A DNA stretch of 29,807 bases from Chloroflexota bacterium (GTDB lineage Bacteria > Chloroflexota > Chloroflexia > Thermomicrobiales > JADLAZ01), in NCBI GenBank assembly GCA_020849725.1, contig JADLAZ010000132.1, positions 1-29,807 on the forward strand. Reading direction: 5' to 3'. The translations under genes were made by a program, and so were the position numbers. This document shows positions 20,531 to 28,012 of this stretch, one piece after another. Under the pieces are notes generated by a model. The model was not told the origin of the DNA. It saw only the letters and a list, made by a program, of their open reading frames with translations, and ran no database searches. Numbering within the stretch: position 1 is the stretch's first letter; each line of letters starts with the position of its first letter.

Positions 20531-21409
20531 TCATGCCAAACCCAGGAGCGCCAGGCTGTCGCGCTGGATGATGGCCTCGATCTGGTCCTCCGGCACCAGC
20601 GGTAGGCCGGCCTGCCGCACCGGGTCGTTGACGGCGCGCATGCCGGCCATCGTTTCGGCCGGGGTCGCGACGGGGTAGTCGGAGCCAAACAGCAGCTTGG
20701 GCAGCACATTCCACTCCGTCGCCAGCCGCATGCAGGTGTAGTGCGACCAGGGCCGGTAGAACAGCGCCGAGATGTCGGCGTAGACGTTCGGGTGCTTGCG
20801 GATGACGCAGATGCAGTCGGTCTGCCACGGGTGCGACATGTGAGCCATGATGATCTTCAGGTCGGGGAAGGCCATCGCCACCCGGTCGATGTGGCGCGGG
20901 TGGGCGTAGTCGAGGTCGGCGAAGCGCACCGGCGAGGTGCCGGTGTGAAACAGGACCGGCAGCCGCTGCTCCTGGGCGCGGCGGTAGACGGCAAAGGCCG
21001 CCTCGCCGAGCGGGTCGAAATTCTGGTAGTTCGGCCCGAGCTTGATGCCCTTCAGGCCCAGGTCGCCGGTGGAGCGTTCGATCTCGGCCAGCGCGTCGGG
21101 CGCGTCCGGATGCACCGCCAGGAAGCCGATCAGCTTGCGCGGGTGAGCGCGCACCAGCGCGGCGGTGTTGTCGTTGACCTGGCGCGCGCCACGGCCCTCG
21201 TTGATCGCGTCGCTGGCGTGGACGCCGGGCAGGTAGGCGATGTTGAACACGATCGCCCGGTCGACTACCTCCATTGCCGCCGCGTAGTCGCGCCAGGTTG
21301 CGGCCGCCGATACGGGCTTGTCGGGCCGCATCATCGTGTCGTCGGCGGGCGCGACCGCGGGCGCCGTCTCGGGATAGTACGAGGCGTGGGTGTGGACATC
21401 GACGATCAT
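20531..21409 (-). CDS. Amidohydrolase-family metal-dependent hydrolase (ACMSD-like)
   Basis: This is a 292-residue TIM-barrel hydrolase or decarboxylase of the amidohydrolase_2/ACMSD type. Metal residues are visible: HTH (His6, His8) at the N-terminus, the histidine in LFHTGTSP, the histidine in IMAHMSHPW, and the aspartate in FGSDYPVATP. Conserved LKGIKLGPNYQNFDP and PNVYADISAL fit the family. The substrate is unknown; relatives act on aromatic or lactone intermediates. The ATG is preceded by GGGAGGGAG. An SDR gene lies 155 bases upstream on the same strand, and the gap between them holds two palindromes. Together they may degrade one compound. Confidence 0.9.
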   Translation of the reverse strand: MIVDVHTHASYYPETAPAVAPADDTMMRPDKPVSAAATWRDYAAAMEVVDRAIVFNIAYLPGVHASDAINEGRGARQVNDNTAALVRAHPRKLIGFLAVHPDAPDALAEIERSTGDLGLKGIKLGPNYQNFDPLGEAAFAVYRRAQEQRLPVLFHTGTSPVRFADLDYAHPRHIDRVAMAFPDLKIIMAHMSHPWQTDCICVIRKHPNVYADISALFYRPWSHYTCMRLATEWNVLPKLLFGSDYPVATPAETMAGMRAVNDPVRQAGLPLVPEDQIEAIIQRDSLALLGLA

Positions 21410-21478
21410 CTGCTCCCTCCCGCGTCATGACGGACCGCGCCGGCCACGGTCGGCCGGCGCTGACGACTGCTCAGTGAT

Positions 21479-21507
21479 CGTTCATGTCTGGACAGAATGT
21501 CCGAACG
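21479..21507. promoter_or_regulatory. Operator-like nested inverted repeat upstream of amidohydrolase
   Basis: GGACA-gaa-TGTCC (21490-21502) is a perfect inner palindrome. The flanking CGTTC (21479-21483) and GAACG (21503-21507) are also complementary, but with six extra bases on the left. A further TGTC half-site lies in between. It sits ~70 bases before the amidohydrolase start and could bind a GntR- or TetR-like dimer. Confidence 0.4.
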
Positions 21508-21512
21508 CGACC

Positions 21513-21533
21513 GGCCGGCGCCAGGCGCCGGCC
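21513..21533. terminator. 21-bp near-perfect palindrome (hairpin) after SDR gene
   Basis: GGCCGGCGCC-A-GGCGCCGGCC is a perfect inverted repeat with a one-base centre. As RNA it gives a 9-bp stem with a 3-base loop. It lies 31 bases past the SDR stop on the minus strand; there is no T tract. Confidence 0.45.
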
Positions 21534-21564
21534 CACCAGCCCCCTGAGCCGGCCAGCGGGTGCG

Positions 21565-22362
21565 CTACCAGGCCGTCCAGCCGCCGTCGACCGGCAGCGT
21601 GATGCCGGTGATCAGGTCGGCGGCCGGCGAGGCCAGGAAGACGGCGGCGGCGGCGACCTCGTGGGGCTGCCCGATGCGGCCCATCGGCGTCCGCTCGCGC
21701 ACGCGCGCCAGGAAGGCGCGCGAGGCGTCGGTCTGGCCCAGCAGCAGACCGCCGGCGATATTCGTCTCCAGGAACGTCGGCGCGAGCGCGTTGACCTGGA
21801 TATTGTGCGGCGCCAGCTCGATCGCCAGCGTGCGCACCAGGTTGACGACGCCGCCCTTGGCCGCCCCATACGCCCGCGCCAGGCCGTCGAAGTGACCGAC
21901 CAGCCCCATGATGGAGGCGGTAGCGATGATCTTGCCCCGGCGCTGAGGCACCATCACGCGCGCCGCCTCGCGCGCCGTCAGGAAGACGCCGGTCAGATCG
22001 ACGTCAATGATGCGCTGCCACTCGCTCAGCGGTGCGTCGACCAGCGCGTGGCGCGGCTCGCCCACGCCGGCATTGGCGAAGGCGATATCCAGCCCGCCGA
22101 GCGTGTCGACCACCGTCGCGACTGCTGCCGCCAGCGCCACCTCGTCGGTGACACCGCCGCCGGCGACGACCGCCGGCCGGCCCCGCTCGCGCACCAGCGC
22201 CGCCGTCGCCGTCGCCGCCGCCTCGTCCAGGTCCAGGCAGCCGACAGCCGCGCCGGCCTCGGCCAGCGCCAGCGCCAGCGCCCGGCCCAGCCCACCACCC
22301 GCGCCCGTCACCAACGCTACCCGCCCATCCAGCCGAAACAGGTCCAGCACCCCGGTCGTCAT
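21565..22362 (-). CDS. SDR-family oxidoreductase
   Basis: This is a classical short-chain dehydrogenase of 265 residues: TGAGGGLG (19-26) for NAD(P), NAGV (97-100), Ser150, Tyr165 and Lys169 in YGAAKGG, and the C-terminal GITLPVDGGWTAW. It looks like a 2-hydroxyacid/alcohol or gluconate-type dehydrogenase, but no substrate can be named. A GGGAG lies before the ATG. It is followed by the amidohydrolase on the same strand. An operator-like repeat and a hairpin in the gap suggest that the second gene may have its own control. Confidence 0.92.
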   Translation of the reverse strand: MTTGVLDLFRLDGRVALVTGAGGGLGRALALALAEAGAAVGCLDLDEAAATATAALVRERGRPAVVAGGGVTDEVALAAAVATVVDTLGGLDIAFANAGVGEPRHALVDAPLSEWQRIIDVDLTGVFLTAREAARVMVPQRRGKIIATASIMGLVGHFDGLARAYGAAKGGVVNLVRTLAIELAPHNIQVNALAPTFLETNIAGGLLLGQTDASRAFLARVRERTPMGRIGQPHEVAAAAVFLASPAADLITGITLPVDGGWTAW

Positions 22363-22445
22363 GCCCGCTCCCTTGCCTGTGCCGCGTCGTCACCATTCGA
22401 CGGGCGCCAGCATAGCATGGGTTAGCAGCAGCAGTGGTGCATCGC

Positions 22446-22664
22446 TCAGCAGTTCTGGCGCTTGCTTCTCTGACCACCGGGCGGCGAGTTGTCGCCGAAC
22501 TCGATGCGGGCTAACACGCGCAGCGCGTCGAAGTCTTGAAGCAGGTCCGGATCAGTGTGACCGAGCAGATCATCGACCCGCTCCACCTCGGCGGGCGTGA
22601 TGGTCCGCAGCAACTGGCACGCATCCTCGATGCCGAGTTGCCATCGCAGGCGCGCGGATGACAA
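22446..22664 (-). CDS. Possible small protein or gene remnant (about 72 aa)
   Basis: A protein-like frame ends at 22446 with the segment LGIEDACQLLRTITPAEVERV, then LLGHTDPDLLQDFDALRVL and ARIEFGDN. It is helical and acidic in character. In-frame ATG starts lie only upstream, overlapping the tadE promoter and coding start. A TTG at 22664 is the best local start and has no clear ribosome site. It may therefore be the 3' remnant of an older gene. I do not recognise the family. The remaining bases of this 402-base divergent gap hold the tadE promoter. Confidence 0.3.
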   Translation of the reverse strand: MSSARLRWQLGIEDACQLLRTITPAEVERVDDLLGHTDPDLLQDFDALRVLARIEFGDNSPPGGQRSKRQNC

Positions 22665-22708
22665 TCGTGACAGCCTGGCGCGGCCGGCCGTAGATCCACC
22701 AGTGGCGC

Positions 22709-22717
22709 TGGTATACT
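22709..22717 (+). promoter_or_regulatory. Extended -10 promoter for the Tad-like cluster
   Basis: TG-G-TATACT (22709-22717) is a full extended -10 element, 48 bases before the first TadE-like ATG. No -35 hexamer is seen at the right spacing, as expected for extended -10 promoters. Confidence 0.5.
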
Positions 22718-22764
22718 GGGGTGTTGTGACGCCACGCTGGGAGCGCGACAGAGGGAACACAGCC

Positions 22765-23226
22765 ATGCGAGCGCGACGCGGACAGAACACGGTCGAACTG
22801 GCGCTGCTGCTGCTGCCGCTGGCGTTCATCATCGCCATCGGCCTCGACTTCGCCCGCGCCTTTCAGGTGGCGACGATTGTCACCAACAGCGCGCGCATCG
22901 CCGCTGAGTTCGGCGCGACGCACGGCGCCGGCATTCCCCTGGACAGCGCCATCGAGCAGAAGGCGCGCGACGAGCTGGGCGCCGGTCTGATTGGCCTCAG
23001 CAGTGTCGCCGTCGTCTGGCAGGATGAGGGCGACACCGTGTCGCCCGGGCCGTGCGACACGGTGCAGGTCACCGTCCGGACGACATTCGAGCCGATCACG
23101 CCGCTGACGCGTGTTGTCTGGCCGGCCGGCACACAGATGTGCCGCGAGACGGCGCTGCGCCGCAACGGCCTGAAGGCCGTCGGCTGCCCGGCAACGAGCA
23201 TGACGCCGCTGGCGAGTGGGTGCTGA
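22765..23226 (+). CDS. TadE-like pseudopilin/pilus assembly protein
   Basis: This 153-residue minor-pilin-like protein begins MRARRGQNTVELALLLLPLAF: a short basic leader, the G-Q-N-T-V-E-L processing region of the TadE family, and one membrane helix (about 10-30). The outer part contains three cysteines near the C-terminal half and ends at GC. TadE/F proteins are exported, anchored by the single helix and act in tight-adherence (Flp) pilus or related surface structures. The ATG is chosen because GAGGG lies ~10 bases upstream and the leader begins there. Eight bases separate it from the second TadE-like gene. No TadA/B/C ATPase or membrane genes are in the window. Confidence 0.85.
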   Translation: MRARRGQNTVELALLLLPLAFIIAIGLDFARAFQVATIVTNSARIAAEFGATHGAGIPLDSAIEQKARDELGAGLIGLSSVAVVWQDEGDTVSPGPCDTVQVTVRTTFEPITPLTRVVWPAGTQMCRETALRRNGLKAVGCPATSMTPLASGC

Positions 23227-23234
23227 GGCGCGCT

Positions 23235-23792
23235 ATGAGACGCTGGATGCCAGGACGAACCACGCGCCGCGGCCAGACGATGGTCGAGTTCGCCCTCGGC
23301 CTGCCGATCTTGCTGCTGATCATCATCGGCGTGGTGGAGATAGGCCGGGCCGTGCTGGCCTACACCGTCGTCGGCAACGTCAGCCGCGAGGGGGCGCGCT
23401 ATGCCATCATGACCACCGCAGCGGCCGCGCCCTCGTCGATGCCGGCCAGTCCCGACACCGATGCCAGCAAGCTCGCCTGGTGGCAGAAGTGTAACGCCGG
23501 GCACACCGGCACGTCGGTCGTCTACACGCCGGCCGACTTCGCCTTCTGCGACGGCTGGCCGAATGTCGTGTCCTCGATCGTCAGCAAGAGTCCGGGCCTG
23601 AGCCTGAGCCGGGTCGAGATCACCGTCTCCTACAACAGCCCGAGTGGAACGCTCGACGGCTTCAACCGCAGCGTGCCGATCACGGTGGCGGTGCGCTACA
23701 CGCATCCGATCCTGTTCGGCCAGTTCCTGCGCTTGCCGGCGCCCCTTAATACCATTATCCTGAACAGTTCCTCCACCATGCTGACTCAGTGA
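23235..23792 (+). CDS. TadE-like protein, second copy
   Basis: This is a 185-residue paralogue of the upstream gene with the leader MRRWMPGRTTRRGQTMVEFALGLPI and one membrane helix (about 20-40), followed by the TadE pattern GRAVLAYTVVGNVSREGARYA. The extracytoplasmic part contains two cysteines and a beta-rich VEITVSYNSPSG...ITVAVRYTHPI segment, as usual for TadE/TadF. The gene follows the first by eight bases and the TadG-like gene starts four bases after it, so the three form one operon. Confidence 0.87.
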   Translation: MRRWMPGRTTRRGQTMVEFALGLPILLLIIIGVVEIGRAVLAYTVVGNVSREGARYAIMTTAAAAPSSMPASPDTDASKLAWWQKCNAGHTGTSVVYTPADFAFCDGWPNVVSSIVSKSPGLSLSRVEITVSYNSPSGTLDGFNRSVPITVAVRYTHPILFGQFLRLPAPLNTIILNSSSTMLTQ

Positions 23793-23796
23793 TGCG

Positions 23797-25362
23797 ATGA
23801 TGCGAACCATGCGCCGCCTGCTGCAATGCGATCGTCACAGCCGGCTGTGGCGGCCCGGCGTGGCCCGACCAGGCCAGTCGCTGGTCATCGCTGCGCTCAC
23901 CTTCACCGCGCTGATGGGCATGGTGGCGCTGGGTGTCGACATTGGGAATCTCTGGCTGCAGCAGCGCATGCTGCGCACCATTGCCGACGGCGCAGCGCTG
24001 GTCGGCGCGCAGGGCTACGACGCTGTCGCGATCGGCTCCTGGCCGGTCACCAGCGCCGGCCTCGACGCGGCCAAGAACTACGCCGAGACGAAGGCCGGCG
24101 TCGCCTGCGGCTTCGGCGCGGGCGCGACCGAGCCGTGCAAGATCATCTCGCCGGTCGCGGCCTACGGCGGCCAGGGCGACCAGTACATCCAGGTCATCAT
24201 CCGCAAGACGGTGCCGTTCAGCTTCGCCCGCGTCCTCGGCTTCGCCTCCCAGGACCTGACGCTGACGTCGACGGCGCGCACCAACCGCCCGCAGCCGAGC
24301 GACTTCGCCGTCATTGCCCTCGACAGTGACCCAACGGCCCGCGGCATTGTGATTGAGGCTGGTGCAATCGATGAGTTCTATCGGGTAGGCGACGGAAGCG
24401 ACATGGCGTCCCATCGCCATATTCAGAGAGATGTCGGCGCGGCCGGCACCATTCTCGTGTTGAGCGGCAGTGCTTACTATACAGACCAGCTTGCTACTCA
24501 ACCTGGGGTAACGAGTCCAAGGGCTGTTTACGAACCAAGCGTAGGCACATTGGCACCCGATCCACACGTGGGGTTCTCGTTTCCGACACCACCGGCTGGG
24601 TGTGGGACGTGGAGTCCACAGCCTGATCCCCTGCAACCGGGTTGGGAAGTTGTATGTGGAGGTGGCGCCACTGTCGGAGGCACAGCGAAGATACGACTTC
24701 TTCCTGGAACATATGGCACCATAACGCTTGTTTCAGGAGCTCGGATTCAATTTACTAACGACAATAATGGTAGCTTCCGGATCGATCAAATAATCTCACA
24801 GAACTTCGATCGTGATAATCCAGTCAGTATCCAAATGTTTGACACATCTGCGAATGCACCGGGTGTATATATAGAGTTTACTAGGGGTATTTCACTGACT
24901 GAATACGCCACTTTCGATCTCAAGGGAAGACCCAATGCACGCGATGTTGTTTTTCACTACATTGGTGCGCCCACAACCATTGAAGTCATTAATCTCAACA
25001 ATAAGCTGCTCAGTTTGATTAAGGGTTCGATCTATTCACGGGATGGTGGTGTTCGCATACGTGGCAATGCCTGCAACGTAGATAACGAAGACTGGAACAG
25101 GGACAGGTCTGGTGGCAATCCTGATTGTGGTCCGGCGTTCTCACGCGTTACTCGCGGACTCGGCGGCGGCGGGTCTGTCACCCAACGGGGCGGGCAAGTC
25201 GTCGCTCGATACGTTCGCCTCTATCTTGACCCCTCCACTCGTCAGACTGGTCTACCGAACAACTGGGGAGGAGTGTCAGGTCGCGACTCGTGGGGTGTCG
25301 ACTACCCGCCGATCAATACCAATCGCCAGCCCGCGCCCACGCTCATACCCAACGCGCCCTGA
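23797..25362 (+). CDS. TadG-like surface protein with atypical, low-GC outer domain
   Basis: This 521-residue exported protein has an N-terminal Tad/TadG helix, ARPGQSLVIAALTFTALMG (about 24-42). It continues as the standard VALGVDIGNLWLQQRMLRTIADGAALVGAQ, the Flp-pilus 'putative TadE/TadG N-terminal' domain. Up to about residue 180 the DNA is as GC-rich as its neighbours. From ~24340 to ~25130 (residues ~181-445) the GC falls to about half, codon use changes and A/T-ending codons become common; GC recovers at the end. This middle part is Asn/Gly/Ser-rich, with right-handed-beta-helix-like strands (VGGTAKIRLLPGTYGTITL) and paired cysteines. It may be an adhesive or exchangeable domain. Confidence 0.8.
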   Translation: MMRTMRRLLQCDRHSRLWRPGVARPGQSLVIAALTFTALMGMVALGVDIGNLWLQQRMLRTIADGAALVGAQGYDAVAIGSWPVTSAGLDAAKNYAETKAGVACGFGAGATEPCKIISPVAAYGGQGDQYIQVIIRKTVPFSFARVLGFASQDLTLTSTARTNRPQPSDFAVIALDSDPTARGIVIEAGAIDEFYRVGDGSDMASHRHIQRDVGAAGTILVLSGSAYYTDQLATQPGVTSPRAVYEPSVGTLAPDPHVGFSFPTPPAGCGTWSPQPDPLQPGWEVVCGGGATVGGTAKIRLLPGTYGTITLVSGARIQFTNDNNGSFRIDQIISQNFDRDNPVSIQMFDTSANAPGVYIEFTRGISLTEYATFDLKGRPNARDVVFHYIGAPTTIEVINLNNKLLSLIKGSIYSRDGGVRIRGNACNVDNEDWNRDRSGGNPDCGPAFSRVTRGLGGGGSVTQRGGQVVARYVRLYLDPSTRQTGLPNNWGGVSGRDSWGVDYPPINTNRQPAPTLIPNAP

Positions 25363-25450
25363 TAGGAACCGTGGGACGAGGCACCTAGCGCAGCAGGAGC
25401 ATTGTCATCGGAGCAGCCAGTCGAAGTGCAGCGAGCAGGACGTGAGGACG

Positions 25451-25849
25451 ATGGCCGAGCATATGCTAACCGTCAGCGTTCCACCGGCGCTCTACGATGA
25501 ACTGAAGCACCGCGCGGAGCGGATGCAACGCAGCATCGAGGACGAGGTTGTCCTGACACTCGCCTCGACGGTGCCGTCTGAGGCATCGTTGCCGGCCGAC
25601 TTGGTCGCGACCCTCGCCTCGCTCGCGGCCATGGACGACGATACGCTCTATCGACTCGCGGCGAGCCGGGTCGCTGACGCCGATGCCGCGCGGCTCGCAG
25701 AACTGGGCGACCAACGCCTGCGCGGCGGCCTCGCCGACGCTGAGATGCGCGAGGCGGCGGCGTTGATCGAGCGACACGATCGGGTGATGGTCGTGCGCGC
25801 CGAGGCGGCGGCGCTGCTCAAGCAGCGTGGCGGCATGGCGACCCGATGA
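25451..25849 (+). CDS. RHH-like small protein (antitoxin-like, 132 aa)
   Basis: The N-terminus MLTVSVPPALYDELKHRAERMQRSIEDEVVLTLAS (residues 5-38) has the strand-helix-helix pattern of ribbon-helix-helix DNA-binding proteins such as FitA/Arc. The rest is long charged helices (ADAARLAELGDQRLRGG, then AAALIERHDRVMVVRAEA), unlike typical short antitoxins. In Chloroflexota and Cyanobacteria such proteins often precede an HNH nuclease or other toxin; none follows here. The ATG is preceded by AGGA. The function is unknown; it may be an orphan antitoxin. An overlapping longer frame that reads back into the TadG gene has no support. Confidence 0.65.
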   Translation: MAEHMLTVSVPPALYDELKHRAERMQRSIEDEVVLTLASTVPSEASLPADLVATLASLAAMDDDTLYRLAASRVADADAARLAELGDQRLRGGLADAEMREAAALIERHDRVMVVRAEAAALLKQRGGMATR

Positions 25850-26212
25850 TGCGTGATGCCGATTCGGGGCGGGGACGCACCAGGCGGCAGTGAGGGCAAG
25901 GCGTCAGGCCGGCGCACGCCCATTGCCCATGAGCCCTGGCCCAGGGCGGCCGCCTGGACCCCGGCTTTCGCCGGGGTGACGGGTGGGGGCAGGCTGGTTC
26001 CGTTCGCGACCCGGTGCGATCGCTCGATGGCTGCGCGGCGCACATGACCTCACGCCCGAATGACGGTGACGGCGCGCCGCGCCCGGCGACGGCGAGAATA
26101 CGGCTCGCTCGGGGCGGCCCTTCTCAATCCGGTGTCAACGAAAACGTGACATCCCCATTGCACCAGCGGGTCAAACGAGACGGGTTCATAGCTGGTGAAC
26201 ATGACACGTTTC
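25850..26212. other. 363-base intergenic stretch with repeats, no gene
   Basis: No credible gene is seen. The stretch holds REP-like hairpins (25933-25976) and an IS-end-like nested inverted repeat (26140-26213), both listed separately. A frame at 25853-26047 that reads through the hairpins looks like a by-product of the repeat. Confidence 0.55.
25933..25976. repeat. REP-like double hairpin
   Basis: GCCCTGG-c-CCAGGGC (25933-25947) is followed by CCCCGGC-tttc-GCCGGGG (25959-25976). The segment TGGACCCCGGCTTTCGCCGG is a common REP/dispersed-palindrome sequence of many bacteria and translates to the familiar WTPAFAGVT in one frame. It is a repeat, not a coding segment, and may act as a terminator for the RHH-like gene. 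Confidence 0.65.
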
Positions 26213-26213
26213 C
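26140..26213. repeat. Nested inverted repeat, possible IS-end or MITE remnant
   Basis: GAAAACGTGACAT (26140-26152) faces ATGACACGTTTCC (26201-26213), 11 of 13 complementary. Between them CACCAGC (26161-26167) and GCTGGTG (26191-26197) also pair. Left of this, TGTCA-n9-TGACA is reminiscent of IS21/IS481-type ends. No transposase fragment is present. The right end overlaps the stop codon of the next minus-strand gene, so it may double as a terminator. Confidence 0.45.
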
Positions 26214-27892
26214 TAGCGGTGTCCCTCGGCCCCGTCCCTCACCGCCATGTACCGGCGGCCACGTCCGTAGCCCTCTTCGCGCAGCCACCCCAGGTCAACG
26301 AGTTGCTTGGCGATTCGCGCCGCCTGTCGCCGCCGGACGCCCAGCCTGGTCTGGATGTCGGCGTTCTTGACATACCCTTGCTCGAGGAGAACGGGTTCGA
26401 GCGCCTGGTACTCGCTCGGCTTTTCCGGCGACGCAGCGGACGCCGGTGATGCCAGTTGGTAGACTCGTCCTCCCCGCCGGGAGAGGCGCACGGCGCCCCT
26501 TCGGATAAGATCGCGGATGTCTCGCTGGGCAGCATAGAGGTCGACATGTGCCAGCCGCTGGTAGGCGCGGCTGGTGAACGTGCCGTCGTGCTCACGCGCA
26601 TAGGCCAGCAACCGCTTCTGGTTGCCGCTTAGTCCCAGCGGCTCGAACTGGCTCAGCCAGCGCAGCGTCTCCCGGCTGTAGATCGGCTCGTTCCTCAGTG
26701 TGACGGTGAAGATAACGTCAGCATCCAACTGGAACTCTGGCGGGTAGAGTCCTTCTCGCTCCATCACCTCGAACATGCGCGGCACACCCTCGCCCAGTTC
26801 GCGCATGTAGCCAGCGTCGGTCAGCACCCGCACGATGCGGGGATTGCGCGAGGTGTGGATGCGGGCGCGCCGGCGCAGGCGATCGAGGGTGACTGGCTCG
26901 ACCAACGCGCCAGGGCTGCGGATCTCCATCCGGTCGTCGAACATCCAGATCTCGATCGCCAGCCCCTCATACCGGTAGTCACGGTGGGCGACCGCGTTCA
27001 CGATCGCCTCCTGCCAGGCGAACGTCGGATACTCGAAACGCTCCTCGAAGAAGAGGTCGACGAGTTGCTGCCGCTCGCGGACCTGTGACTGGATGAAACG
27101 GTAGGCCTCGTCGATCAGTCGGACGAGGGGCGCCTCGATGCGCTCGCGCTTGATGATGTTCAGCGCCGTCCCGACCCGGCGCTCCGTTCCGCTGTACCGG
27201 ACGAAGTCGATCTCGCAGCGCGGGTGCCAGCGCGTCGGCTCCCGGCCGAAGAGCAGCAGCGCCGCCAGCGTCGGCACGAGCCGGCCGACTCGCCGCTCGG
27301 CCAGGCGATAGCGCAGCAGCACCGCCTCGGCCGGCTCGTCGAAGCCCATCCGTGTCGCGAGTTGGGCCACGAGATCGAGGTCGAGGTCGGCCAGCGCAGC
27401 GTCCGGCACGGATCGTTCCTCGGTCACCCGCCGTCGCCGGCCGGCCTTAATCGCCTCGATGTCGCCCGCAGGGAAGGGCATATTCCGATCGCCGACGCGG
27501 AGGATGTAGCGCCCGTCGACCAACTGATGGACGTCGGCGCTCCAATCGACCTCGAAGACGACGAGCTGCCGCCCCTCAAGCTCGCCGATGCGCACCTGTG
27601 CTTGGAGCGGCGGGCGCACATGCGTGCCCGGAGCGTCGACCACGACTTGTAGGCGATCGGCCGGGTGGTCGATACCGGTCACTGTACCGTCGTTCTCGAT
27701 GCCCAGCACGAGCGTCCCACCGTCGGCGTTGGCCATCGCCGCAAGCGTCTCGGCGGCGTCACCGGCCAAGGCGCGCACGTCGCGCCGCCTGGGCGTGCCC
27801 GTCGCGCGGTCGTAGCAACTCTTCCGCTCGAAGAATTGACCTTCGGCCTGGTGGAGCAGCCAGCTCAGATCACTCATGCCTCGCCCGTTCAT
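26213..27892 (-). CDS. AlbA_2 (Schlafen-like) / GHKL ATP-binding protein
   Basis: This 559-residue protein belongs to the widespread bacterial 'ATP-binding/putative DNA-binding, RecG-like' family. Residues 13-~135 are the AlbA_2 domain (HQAEGQFFERKS, then MANADGGTLVLGIENDG), related to the Schlafen core. Residues ~290-385 are a GHKL ATPase (HATPase_c_4) with the N-box EAIVNAVAHRDYRY and the glycine motif GEGVPRMFEVM. The C-terminal part has winged-helix segments (LLAYAREHDGTFTSRAYQ and LEQGYVKNADIQTRLGV). Members are regulators or components of defence and stress loci. The start could be the ATG at 27892 or that at 27877; neither has a strong ribosome site. It lies 120 bases after the AAA-nuclease-like gene. 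Confidence 0.85.
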   Translation of the reverse strand: MNGRGMSDLSWLLHQAEGQFFERKSCYDRATGTPRRRDVRALAGDAAETLAAMANADGGTLVLGIENDGTVTGIDHPADRLQVVVDAPGTHVRPPLQAQVRIGELEGRQLVVFEVDWSADVHQLVDGRYILRVGDRNMPFPAGDIEAIKAGRRRRVTEERSVPDAALADLDLDLVAQLATRMGFDEPAEAVLLRYRLAERRVGRLVPTLAALLLFGREPTRWHPRCEIDFVRYSGTERRVGTALNIIKRERIEAPLVRLIDEAYRFIQSQVRERQQLVDLFFEERFEYPTFAWQEAIVNAVAHRDYRYEGLAIEIWMFDDRMEIRSPGALVEPVTLDRLRRRARIHTSRNPRIVRVLTDAGYMRELGEGVPRMFEVMEREGLYPPEFQLDADVIFTVTLRNEPIYSRETLRWLSQFEPLGLSGNQKRLLAYAREHDGTFTSRAYQRLAHVDLYAAQRDIRDLIRRGAVRLSRRGGRVYQLASPASAASPEKPSEYQALEPVLLEQGYVKNADIQTRLGVRRRQAARIAKQLVDLGWLREEGYGRGRRYMAVRDGAEGHR

Positions 27893-28012
27893 CAGGCCGG
27901 CTATGGCCTGCGGTCCTGGGTGATCGCGGTGCCTGGTCGCAGTGGCGCCATCGTTCCATTATCCCCCGGCCGAGTGATGCCCTACCGGTCGTCCACGAGC
28001 AGCAAGTGCCCT

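Noticed and set aside
24565..24575. A third CACGTG site as another parS candidate
   Set aside because: The flanks are not palindromic and do not match ATGCCACGTGGCAT. The same holds for CACGTG near 8224 and 17693.
25853..26047. A 64-codon frame after the RHH-like gene as its toxin partner
   Set aside because: It reads through REP-like hairpins (the WTPAFAGVT signature) and has no toxin motif. It is a repeat artefact.
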